From Glandiceps talaboti (taxonomy: Eukaryota; Hemichordata; Enteropneusta; Spengelidae), in NCBI RefSeq assembly GCF_964340395.1, contig NC_135564.1, forward strand, positions 12,136,391 to 12,200,390: DNA of 64,000 bases, written 5' to 3'. The notes under the pieces are model-generated. The model was not told the DNA's origin. It did not search any database and saw only the letters and a program-made list of their open reading frames with translations. Position 1 is the stretch's first letter, and each line of letters starts with the position of its first letter. This document shows positions 1 to 13,000 of the stretch, one piece after another. The position numbers and the translations under genes were made by a program.

Positions 1-59
1 TAAATATACATGTGAATGTTACGAAAGCTTCGAACTGGATGAAAACGGCAGTTGTCAAT
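1..59 (+). CDS. exon 1 (partial): C-terminal half of an EGF module
   Basis: Base 1 is the last base of a codon; reading from base 2 gives [17 protein letters not shown], the last three cysteines of an EGF domain. The exon ends in phase 1 at a GTAAGG donor (60). The upstream exon portion is outside the window. Confidence 0.75.
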
Positions 60-1963
60 GTAAGGCGACGAATCTTAATATCAAAATACACAACCTTAAA
101 TACTATCTGTCATTGTTATTTACCATAGACAATTAAAAATACACCAATACACAAAAAGAAGTTCACAAATCTCAGAATATTCAAAGAGTTGCTAATTTCA
201 GTTAATGATGTAACGTTTTTTTCTTTGTATAAGAATTTCAACATTAACAACTTACCTTGCAAACATCTAGCGAATGCAGCAAGATATTTGGCATTTGCTT
301 TGTATATAGTTGTATAGTTGTAGTCTTGTTCTAGAATCACAATTATTATTTACAGGTGTGATAAATGCTCATGTAACGTTGACCACTGTGTTGTTTGTTG
401 GTTTCAGCAATTAATTGTACAAGTGAAATATGTGTTAATAGTTTGTGCTACATAAATGAAACAACGGACGATGAGATGTGTTTGTGTAATTCTGGTTATT
501 CACAGTATAACGAGACTGTCTGTGAAGGTAAGGCATATCCTATATAAAGGTTCGGTTATACTACCAAACTAGAGACAGTATAGCGTTTCAATTAGGCGGT
601 ACGGTTCATTACACGCCGTAACGTCTTACATAAGGTATTTTGTTATGAATTGCATAAACAAAATACAGACATGGCTGGCATCAAAACATATATGACATTA
701 TAAATGTTATCTCAGTGTGAACACAACTCCACATAGCTGTCGGATGAGACAAGGAAGACTCAAACACAAAACTGTTTATTTGTATTCACACTGAGATAAA
801 ATGCAACGTTTTATATGTGAGCGCGCTATCAATTATGGGTATTTTGTGTAATTAATTACTAAAAATATTGTGTGAGTCGTAAAAGGCATCGTGTCGCCAA
901 ATGAAACTCTGTGACAAATACTTTCCAATTACTGTCTTTTCATATTCAAATATTTTGATTGACAAACAATTATATCGATATTGTAAAACCAATTCAGTTT
1001 ACATTCTCAAAATATCTTTTGAGTAACATTTCGTTATCGTCAAAAGTTCCTGCAAAATTATTGAATTTAGTTATTGATGCAAAATAGATTTTAAAACGGT
1101 TTTTGCCTAGCTTCAGAATTTTGACTGAGACGTCTACCATAATGTATGAGCGTGTATAGTATGGTGTTTACTGTTAGACTGTTATCTATCATTAGTAAAT
1201 GGTTGAATGAGTATTCGTTTATAAATCGAATACATTACATTGTGTAATATCTCCATGACTACTTGTTGTCATCATTTTAAATTTCTACAATCTTCCGATT
1301 CAACATTTTGCTATTGTTAGTCACATTCTCAAACCAAATCACTTCAGCACCTATGGTTCAAACCGATGTTATATCATCCCGTCCAAAACGACAGATTTTA
1401 TGTTACTTGGTTGATGCGAATTTCAGGTCATTACACATATTCATTTGATAAAAGCAACTTTTGTTTGGCGTTAAACAAACACATTAATTACTGAGCTTCT
1501 TTATAATTAAGATTATTCATGACTCACACGTTTAATTATCATTTGCTGCATATACATGGGTATTTTATAACGACGACGTTCCTGATTTGCCACAGATATC
1601 GATGAATGTGATCATGATGGAAGTCACCAGTGTGGCGAGAACAGTAACTGCACAAACACCGTACCTGGTTATAACTGTACATGTGATTCTGGATATGAAC
1701 TTGCAGATGACCAGAGGACTTGTCAAGGTATATACAGTATTTAAATCGACGTGCTAGATTTCCACCTATATTGCATTTAAAAAATATTTCAATACCGATA
1801 TATACTAAAGATATACCATTTTTCAACATCAGTGGCTTTGTTGTTGTGAAAGTAATGTTTCTCTAAAGATATTAAAACAGAACTATACATTATCAAGGGA
1901 AAAACAAATTCATCGCGAAAACTCCGATAACTCTTACATTAGGAATATAATCACATTCTTTCT

Positions 1964-2008
<45 letters not shown>

Positions 2009-5000
2009 TTCTCTAATATATGTAGGTAATGTGACTTTTCACCAACCACTAATCTCTTCCAGATATTAACGAGTGTAATGACCACACAGACAATAACTGC
2101 ACAGAGTTGGAAACATGTACTAATACACCTGGTGATTATGAGTGTCACTGTATATCAGGATATAAATGGAATAACATAACATGTGAAGGTATGTTTAGGT
2201 TGTCTACTTTTATCCTCGGAACATCGATATATATTATAGTAGAACAAAACACAGAAATGTGTAAAGGTATCACGGTGTACAGAAATATCAGTGTATATTG
2301 AAGTCAGCGAAAGTTCATCTAGTTGCATAATGTCAGTACACGACGTGCTTCATTACAGGATGTTTAAAAAAGATGATTAAATTGTTATATTTCTCGAAAT
2401 CAAATTATATATAATAATATCACCCATTGTACATTAACTTTTATTTTAGTAATTTCGGAACCAGATTTGAACACGATACACTGTTTTAACCTGTTTACTG
2501 TAAGTTTGAAAGATGTTGTATTTAATTATCATACAAGAGCTTGGTTGCAGCACAACTGATCATCTTTGAATTACAACTTGTCAAAATGCTTTGCGAGTTG
2601 TTAGTGATTTCAATACACCTGGTTTAAAGCGTGACAGTCGTCTTATACATATACGTACCTTTGGATCGAACACCTAAACAGAAACGAGGGAAACTCAAAC
2701 AAAGTTTTTCTTTTGGAGGAGTCAGCTGCAATATAGGGGTCAAGCAGTGTTTCACAACAAACAGCTAGCATTGTATTCGGAGCATATATCAAACGAACAC
2801 ATTGTATACTTGTCAAATGGAATCTCAATAATAATACATTGTATATAATTTAATGATCCTGTGAAGGAAAATTTGGAAACTGTCGGCAGGTAAAAAGAAA
2901 TTGGCAACCTCATTGTATGTACGTTTTATTATTATAAATGTATTTATAAAATCCTAGAAGTAATCCTTTCTATGTAACCATTCTGAAGGACCACATACCT
3001 TTATCATGACATCATTGTTGTCATTAACACTGCATGGCCACACTAATCAAATTACACCGACCTTAACCACTGCTCCTACCTGTTCTCTTTCAGACATAGA
3101 TGAATGTTCAGATAATTCACATGCCTGCAACACTTATGCTGATTGTATAAATACACCTGGTTCATACAGATGTGAATGTACTGAAGGTTTTGCAGGAGAT
3201 GGATTCACATGTGATGGTAAGCTCTAAACACATGTCAATTTGATTCTATACTATACAGGCATCAGATTTTCTTTGAACAACAATGTTCGAACATCGAGTT
3301 CTACGATAAAACAAGACCCTTGTAACAAATTATTACGTAACCATGCCGACTTTTCTTTCATAAAATCGGCGAAAATTCACGCGATCAAGTACGAGAGAAT
3401 GTGCACAATTGATAGATACATCTTGTCGATTGTAGTATCGGTTAGCAGTTACAACAAAATGCGCAGTACATGATATTCTCACCTATTATAGATTCTCCTC
3501 TGTTAGAATTACACAAGACCATGCTGTTTTTAATATAGTTGCATAATTTTCTTTCATAAAATCGGCGAAAATTCACGCGATCAAGTACGAGAGAATGTGC
3601 ACAATTGATAGATACATCTTGTCGATTGTAGTATCGGTTAGCAGTTACAACAAAATGCGCAGTACATGATATTCTCACCTATTATAGATTCTCCTCTGTT
3701 AGAATTACACAAGACCATGCTGTTTTTAATATAGTTGCATAATTTTGGGTGTTTTGCTGATGAATATATTATAGTTGTCAGACAGACAATTGGTAGCCGA
3801 AAGTAGACTCAAAGCTTGGTTGATTTTATCTTTGTCCTATCCCAACGCACTCATGTTTGAATTCAATATTGTACTCTAATGGAAAGTTGGTAGAAAAGGG
3901 GGTTGATATGTTGTGATGAAATTGGAACCTAACGATAACTTTGCTTGAGTACAAGGCCATTTTAAAGTCTAATCGAGTGACGATATAGGATATAGCCAAA
4001 TACTACCAAGGGATGGGTTCAGGCTAGACAATTGCATGATGGTCAAATGTCATTGTTGAATCTTCTGTGCCATAACCTCTAACACCTCATTTGTTTTCTA
4101 TGTCAGTCTCGGCCATGGACTTTGATTTAATAGTGACAAGTAATTCCCCCACGGTCCTCACAAGAATATTTCTGTCCACTTTTGTCTCTTGTACAGTGTG
4201 CCATGCTCATCTCTGCACTTACGGTGAAATTTTAGTCAATTTAAAATCATTTTTCCTTTGGCTAGGTAGCAGCGAGATACATTAGCCGATGATCACTAAC
4301 GACAACTTGTTTCGTAGATTTAACCATGTAATTTATGTTTCAGATGTCAATGAATGCACCCAAGTAGAAGATGCATGTCCTGATAATTCTAGATGCGATA
4401 ATTACTTTGGGTCCTATGAGTGTACTTGCAATGAAGGCTATAGTGTACAGGGTGAAGACTTGTCCAGAACCTGTGAAAGTAAGTACAGTGCCTGATGAGC
4501 CGGAAGCTACTAAATACAAATTGAAAAAATGTTTACTTGGGTTATCACTAATAAATTTATCCTAAACAGATTTGACATTTTTAAAATATTGTACAGCACT
4601 CCTATATATATTTGTACATTCATTGAATTCATGGTCTTGTTATACTGCCATGTGTAACCAGCCTCTTAATTTGCTAGGCTTTCATTAGATAATCATGTGT
4701 TATTGTTGTCTATGTGAAAATGTTTAGATATTGACGAGTGTGAAACAGGAAGTCATGAATGTGCCAAAGATGCTAACTGCACTGACACAGTGGGATCATA
4801 CAGATGTGAATGTAAGGAAGGTTATACAGGAGATGGACGTAATTGTATTGGTAAGTACTCACGAACACATAGTACAGTTGTTTATGGCACTATACAGCAA
4901 GAAACTTAATTTGTATTTGAAGGGCACTCATCGGAACGTAAAATTCATATTTTCTACAGAGATAATACATTAATGAAGTCAGAGCAACCCAGTTTATTGT

Positions 5001-8000
5001 AATTTATGCTGAGTAACCAATGGATTTACATGACCAAAGATTGCTTTAAATTTAAACTTCCTTTGCAGATTTGTTCAAGCAATTGGTTTGGTTAACTGTC
5101 GTTATCACTGATATACTGATAAGGATATTGAAATGCTTTACATAAAGCAAATAATAACACAGAAAATAACCAATTTGTTGATATAATACAAATTGCATAA
5201 TATGGTAGCATGCAAACTATAGTGTCGGCTTATATCTGCAAAGGTTTCGAAATTGTGGAAAATACATTTCTTTCGTACAGGTAGCGAAAATAAGAAAGAT
5301 AGATTGTATTTACTTTGGAAGTTGTCTTCTCCTAAGCTTTATATACATATTTGCACAAGCCGAGCAAAATATCTAAGTTAGCCGTATTTATTAACGTTTT
5401 TTTACTTTTACTTATTGTCATTGGTTTGGGTATGTACACTGAAAGTAAAAATTGATATCAAATTTGACATTGACACACGACATAGGAAATATAAGGTAAA
5501 TTGCATAATATAATGTTTCTTTTATGTACTTTATGTTTTGTTTTCATCAGATATTGATGAGTGTCGATCTGTTGAAGCTAGTTGTCATACTAGAGCTGAC
5601 TGTAAGAATACTGAAGGATCTTATCTCTGTACTTGTCAGTCCGGATATCTGGGTGATGGAGTTAGTTGTACAAGTAAGTCATTGTGGTCCTTTTCAAAGT
5701 AGGTTTGACATTTGAGTAAACGCCACAAATATATTCTGACGAGGAAGCACAATTAGGTTTTCTGAAAATGTAGCCTAAATCAGGAAAAAGGAATTGTAAC
5801 AACTTAATGAAGTCGGAAATGAGGACATTCAGTAAAACGAACTAGCAATGTGTCATGTATATAAAATATGTGATTTGTTTACTCGCTCCAAACAGATATT
5901 AATCTTTACAAAATAATAGTCTTATGAATTTTAAAAAACCCTAATTATTTCGTTTTCTTCTAGAAAGTATTGAAAAGTGCATCTTCTAATCATGTGAGAA
6001 AGGCGTGTACTGTTATGCCCGAATACATAGGTAGCTTTTGTGAAATAGTATTGCGACAGAGACGGTATTAGTATTTGCAATGGTTTATGCAAAATACCAA
6101 ATAAATATGTTAGTTTAAAAATTAATTCTTTTCACCATATAATTATTCATGCGGACATTTGACTTTCATTTCAACCCCTTTTTCAGATATTGATGAATGC
6201 TCTGAAGGTATCCATGACTGTGAAGTAGACACTGCAGACTGCACTGACCTAGAGGGTTCATATCAATGTACATGTATTGATGGTTACCGTGGTGATGGAT
6301 TTTACTGTACTGAAATTGACGAATGCGTTGAAAACTCACATGATTGTACACAGAATGCAGACTGTACAAATACACCAGGATCATATGATTGCCATTGTCA
6401 AACTGGTTATGAAGGAGATGCAACAAGCAGTTGTGAAGGTGACTGCATGTTTACTTTATCGATAGTTACCAAAATAATGGTATAATACAATATGGCTATG
6501 AAGTCATTTAATAACCACCAGCAAAAATCAAAAAATATGTTTGCAACTTAGGTGCATAGGTAGGTGTGTAAATGGTATTCTGCTTTTTCTTCACAGACAA
6601 GTACATACTACTAAGTAAAAATAATAAAATCTTACACATCATGTATTGGCAGTTCATCACCAAAATAACAGGCCTGGTTTCGATAAGAGCACAGTGCATA
6701 AAATGATTATAATAATACACTTGCTGGAAAGTATGTTATGCTAATTGCTTTTGGAGTATGCTAGATTGCCTGAACATGTCATTGACTGTCATTATTTGCT
6801 ATTTTATAGACATCAATGAATGTGATGGTGAGAATACTTGCGATGCAATAGCTACCTGTGAAAACACTATAGGTTCATACACGTGTACATGTTATCTAGG
6901 ATTCACTGATGGTAGCACCGAAGTATTGACTGGACGTTACTGTATCGGTATGTATAATTCTATTTTGAAATATCCCATATAACTGACAGTCTATGACATA
7001 CAAAAAATAACACGACTTTGACATTTTGATTTCGAAGGCTGTTAAGGTCAGGTAAATCTGTATATTCTCAACAGAAAGTTCAAGCCAAACAATATGTGCA
7101 TAGTAAATGTAACATGAATCAAGTCAATGTGTTATCAAGCTTCTGAGCTGATAGTCGCCGTACAGCTAAGCTTGACTTCAATATGATGTCAAAAACTATC
7201 TTCAGATGTGTGCACGGCCTAAGAAAAAATAAACAAATACAGTTGCTGCCAAAGGGCAGATTTGGGGTTCTCATTCCTTATCTGTTGTTTGAGACAAAAA
7301 TGACGTTTTTAATAGAATCATCCCCAAAATAAAATTGTGGGTAGGGTGTTCAGTTGTTCTTATGTGCCCCCTCCCTCACACCGGGTTTTTTTTTGCCCAC
7401 CAGCCCACTGCCTATCCAACATTGTGAATTGTTTACCCACTTCCCACAAGGAAAACGTTTGTGCTTTCTACTATACCAACAATTACTTTTGACATACACA
7501 ATGTGCGACCCCATCACCCCCCTTGATATTGTTACAGTATCAAAATCAGAACTTCCTCTCCGCAATTCCTTGTTTGCTCCGCTCCCGCCGTTGATCGAAA
7601 AATTGCCTGCCCACTGAAAAATTACGTAAGAACAGCTTTTTTGCAAGAACGGCTTCAGTGCCAGGAGTAAGGTTCTATGGGGGCTAATACATATCATACC
7701 AACTTAATCCGCACTTGTAATTATTTACGTATGTTAACATCCGTGTTATACAACAGATATAGACGAGTGTCTGTATGAAACACATGACTGTGATCTTGAA
7801 GGTGGACTCTGCATAAATACGTATGGTTCTTGGCAATGCGTTTGCAAAAGTGGGTATACAGGTGATGGCAAAGAATGTAAAGGTAAGCAATACAGAAATT
7901 CCGCCTAGACTTACAATCCTTGTGCAATTATTACCCAAACAGTCTTCTATACGAGGTGCATCTTATACTTTCTTAACGTATTTTCACATTCTCAACCTTG

Positions 8001-9955
8001 GAATGATATTTACTTTTTCCTATGCTAGAAAAAATCTTTTAAAGTGCAGACTTCATCAGGTATAGACAAATGTTAGAATTGCTATCATACTGCTGTGGTT
8101 AAACGAAAATCACAAAACAGTACTTACAGGAAATATGAGGAGAAAATGAATTTATCAGTTGCAAATGACTACTCCCATAATCTCTTAATCAAACATCCTG
8201 TTACTTTCAAAGATATGGAATCAATTTCAATTCATTAAATTCAATCCAATTCAACAGATATCAATGAATGTACCAGCAAACCATGTCCTGCAGACACCGA
8301 CACACGATGTCTGAATCAACCTGGTAACTATACATGTGAATGCGTTACTGGCTATGCAATGATGAATGGTACATGTAAACGTAAGTACAAATAAAAGTAG
8401 GCTCCTCATATACACGTTCTCATTCAAATGTTTAGTGTTTAGAAGTTGATAAAAAATCACTATGATTGATATCTTTGATGATTTATTAAAAATGAATCTT
8501 TCTTACATAACCAGGTTTTAACTGAATGCCTACCGTAAGGGTAAAAGCATATATATTTGGGCCCACATACATTGTTGCAATGCAAAATCCTAAACTATAG
8601 CTATTATACATGATGTACCACTTAATTGGAAATTTAATTAAATGAAACTATGAAATTTGAAGCTCGCATAGTTAACATATTGCCCAATTATCAAAAAGTC
8701 AATAATCAAGCAAATTAACTATTTATCTCATAAATTACATGATCAAGCTCTAAATGATGCAGGTATTTACCATCAATGAATGTGCTAAATTATCAGAAAT
8801 ATAAAGCTTGCATTCTAAAGATATTACCTAATTATCCAAATGCTTAACTATACAAATTACACATCTCAATTGAAAACTACATAAACAACTACATCAAACA
8901 TGTATGATTTGTTATGGTTGATGTAGAGGAGGCTTGAAGGGGTGCAGATCATGATGGATAAAAACAGTGATTGATCATTAGACTGTGCTATTGTGTACGC
9001 TGCGATCGCCTGGTACGGTTACAGTGGTTTCTGCTCAGTGCCACCAGCGGTATTCGGAGTATTTCAACTTTAAGAAGAATTCATCACTTTAGATTCTATA
9101 AAAGCGAAAATCTCGACTAATATTTCTTCCTCCTTAATTTGCTACAAAAATCAATTTTGATGATCATCTGAACGAAACATTAATGACGCAAATGGTAAGA
9201 AAACGGTTAGAAACATGAGGTACTCACAGAAAGGTCATCGAGGTATGCGCTAGTGTTCAAAGGTCAAATGGGTGTCACGTGAGACCCTTCAGCCTCCTCT
9301 GGGTTGAAGGATGGGGATGTACCAAGTTAAATGAAATTTGAAATTTGCATTCTTGAGATATAGCCTAATCACCAAATATTTCTTAATTATGCAAATTAAC
9401 CATTTGAATTAAAACTATACCAAGACTTTAGAGAATATGTCTGTTTTTTCAGGGTTGGTGTATGTGCCAAATTATATGTAATTTGAAGCGAACATTCCAA
9501 AGATATAGTTCAATTACTGAAGATCATTAATTATCTTAATTACTCTTTAAAATGAAAGCTATGTCAACAAACTTCATCGGACAGGTGTGCAGTATTATGG
9601 TTGATATAAGTACCAAGTTATATGAAATTTTAAGCTTGCACTTTTAAGGTACATTTGTACAGCCTAATTACCGAATCTCATTAATTATGCAAATTATTCA
9701 TTAAAATTAAGCTACATTAACAAATTTTATAGGATATATGTGTGTTGTTATGGTTAACATGTACCAAATTATATTGAATTTAAAATATTAATTCCAAAGA
9801 TATAGCCTAATTACTAAATATAATTAATTATGCAAATTACTAATTAATGTTCATTGGATGTTTACCAGAATCTAACCAGTTCTTGGCATTATCATTTGGA
9901 AGATGTGCAACAAGTTTCATCAGTAGGTTTTGCGATATCGTGTCCACAGACAGAC

Positions 9956-10003
<48 letters not shown>

Positions 10004-13000
10004 ACAGAAGTATAATATAACATTCCCTTACAGTTAATATATAACGGTAACACGAGTAACATGTAAAAACACTGAATTTAACAACCTGCATTTACATGAC
10101 CAAGTTTTCTTATATTTATTTGTATGATTTATTTTCTGCAGCTGTGTCAACATTTAATTCGACCGTGGTGTTCATGGGAGGTGCTGGTGCCATAACCTGG
10201 ACATACAATGAAGAACTTAGTGATCCATCCAATATGGTTTATCATGAAAATAAGATACAAATCCAGGAAGAAGTACGATTTAAAGTCCCTTTTTGGTGAA
10301 CTTTATAGAGTTTGTGCCAGGGCTTATATCATATTTTTTTTTAAACATGCGTGACGGCCAGGTAATCTGTCGAGCTGTTCGTACAAACTGTCCATGCTTT
10401 GATTACAAACGTTATTAGGATGGATGTCTTGAATTTAAAATAGTCACGATGATTGCTGAGCTTTGCATTTTATGATGTACCGTCAGTGGGTCACTGATAG
10501 GTAAAACAACATTCAAAGGAGAGTCGGTGAAGTTTCAGTAGTGTACTATGATATTGTAGAAAATTTCCAATCAAACCTATTTTGATATCAATTACATGGG
10601 AAATATGAATATTGGTGCAAGAAAATATATATATATATACATATCGGAATATTTGACATGGTTTAGTATACACGTACGTAAATACATTTGTAGACCTATA
10701 ATGGAGCTATAGTTAGCTATTTAGACGTTTATGGCATTTTCAGTTACTCACACCCACATATTGTTTGTGTCTCTTCTTTGTATTTAATTGTTTTTGTTTT
10801 GTTTGTTTGTCGGTTGGTTGATTTGTTTGTTTGTTTGATTGATTGTTTTTTGTAAATGGTTGCTGGGCTCCTAATGTAGTATCCTCAAGACAAATATAGA
10901 AGTTGAAGTTAAACTAGTTTGTTATAAGTCTATTTAATATCCGTTCTTACTCTATTTCTTTCTAAATTGTTGATACAACTTCTCCCTTTTCTTTTTCGTA
11001 ATTTTTTTCAGTTTGACGAGACGTTCGGTAGAAGTAGCATAGCTGATGATTACATAGATAGTATAGTACTACAATTTCAAAACTATACTTCTGGTGAAGT
11101 CCTCACTGTTTTCTATGTCAATACTAACCCTGATTCAGGTTTAGAAATGGACAACATTACTGATGCTTTCAAAGACGCTACACCAGATACTGGTATTCTT
11201 GGAAGTAACATGTATGTTGTTTACACAGACACAATTACAGCTGATGCACCAGGTGAGCTAGTCAATTTTAAATATTATATATCTCAGCTCCTTCATCTTC
11301 ATACGTAAATTTGCTTGCACACGAGTGACGAATAGCCTTCCTCGTCCACAACAACCGACGTGAACAGTACTCTTTATTTATTCAATTATTAGCCCCCACC
11401 TACCAAGGGGATACTGGTACAATGGGCTCCGTCCATCCGTCTCCAACTGTTCAGACGACTGTGTGTTTCGTTTTTTTTCTTTCTGTGGTGTCTATATGTA
11501 TACAAACTTACGTTAGTTTTACTTGCGTGTAACCATGTATATTCATGTGTGGTTATTTGACAACGTTGTTAACTATCTTAATAAAACTAGTATGGGTCTA
11601 TCACTTTCAGCCATCAACCACTGCTTAGATAACACGGATAATTGTGATACAAACGCCAAATGTATTCACAAGGATGATGCCTCGTATGAATGTGAGTGTC
11701 GATCTGGTTTTAATGACACTGGGCGGTCTGGTGAATGCGTAGGTAGGTACCTGTTATTTTTCGTAGAGAAAACAGACATAATTATAGTTTAAAATAGATA
11801 TAGCTAGCAGTGTTATTAAAGAATTGCATTTATGAAATTTAGAAACGAAACTGGGGGTGTCTTAGGTGTATTGCCGTCTTAGATTGCTGGTAGGCAGCTA
11901 TGACTGAAATATGTCCCAACATTTGATTTCATGAACGATCTCTACAGGTTTTTGGTATATGTATATAAACAGTGAATGTGTTTCCATAGATTGTACCAAT
12001 TAATCATCAATACATTATTGTCGCCCACATGAACTGAGATACAGACTGAGGGAGAACATCGCTTTGGTTTCCCCTTCTTTTTCATTCTAGACATTGATGA
12101 GTGTGAAAAAAATCCTGAAATCTGCGATGATTCTAAGAAGATTTGTGTAAATATTCCTGGTTATTATGAATGTGAATGTAGGCCCGGGTACTCTGAAAAG
12201 ATAGAGGGAAATGATACACTTTGTACAGGTAAGCGTAATGTGAGGAATCTTTTAATCTTTTGCTATATTTACTTAAACACGTCATTTTCATGTAGGTGCA
12301 TTTATCTCATACCAGGTGTCAGCCCGTTGTTAATCCATTTATCTCTGTGATTGATAAGTCAAGAAACTGTTGGTGTATTGAAATAAAATTCTAGATGGAA
12401 TTCGATCAAAGCACATATTAAGTTTTGCATATTCATTCACTTGATTTTACGTTTATGCTGTTGTTACGTTTACAATCAAACATCTTAAGAATACTCTTGA
12501 TCAAAAAGAAATATGATATTTACAGATTGGCTATTATAACTGACAAGTATTGCAGCGAAATATTTGTTCGTTATATATCATCTTGTAAAATATTATTTTA
12601 TCATCTTATATAATATATCATGTTGTATTATATATTATATTATATTATATTATATTATATTATAATATAATATATTACAAGGTGTTTAATATATATGAAT
12701 GTGTGCGCGTGCGTTTGCGTGTGTTCGCTCGCGTGTGTGATAAGAATATAATAATGTATTCATTTTACAGAGGCAAAATTAACTGAAGGTAGGTTTTACA
12801 TCGTGGAGATAGATGGTACTGCACCTAGTTACTACAGAGATAGATACAATGACTCGGAATCTGACAAGTATAAATCACTGGAACGAGAAATAATACTAGC
12901 GGTGAGTAATACTGTAATTGTCTGGATTCATATTAACAAGGTTCTTACCTTAGTCTTATATTCCTCTGCTGAACGACTAATATGTGTGAATGATATATAA

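Larger units (their letters stand above)
8640..10000. mobile_element. ~150-bp core-repeat array ending in a (CA)n microsatellite (intron 12)
   Basis: Six degenerate units share GAAATTTGAAGCTTGCATT-like and AAAGATATAGCCTAATTA-like blocks plus AATTATGCAAATTA. Block positions are about 8665, 8816, 9357, 9508, 9663 and 9803, about 150 bp apart once the insertion at 8925-9300 is removed. The array is followed by CAGACGGACA and (CA)n at 9959-10000. Core repeats followed by a microsatellite are the layout of pearl/CvA-type Helentron-associated elements of marine invertebrates; I infer membership from layout alone. Confidence 0.6.

Noticed and set aside
4091-4285. Possible extra exon upstream of exon 6
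   Set aside because: No EGF cysteine pattern in phase and no suitable donor.
7350-7697. 115-codon minus frame and 87-codon plus frame in intron 10
   Set aside because: C-rich non-coding sequence with open frames on both strands; no domain, no splice context.
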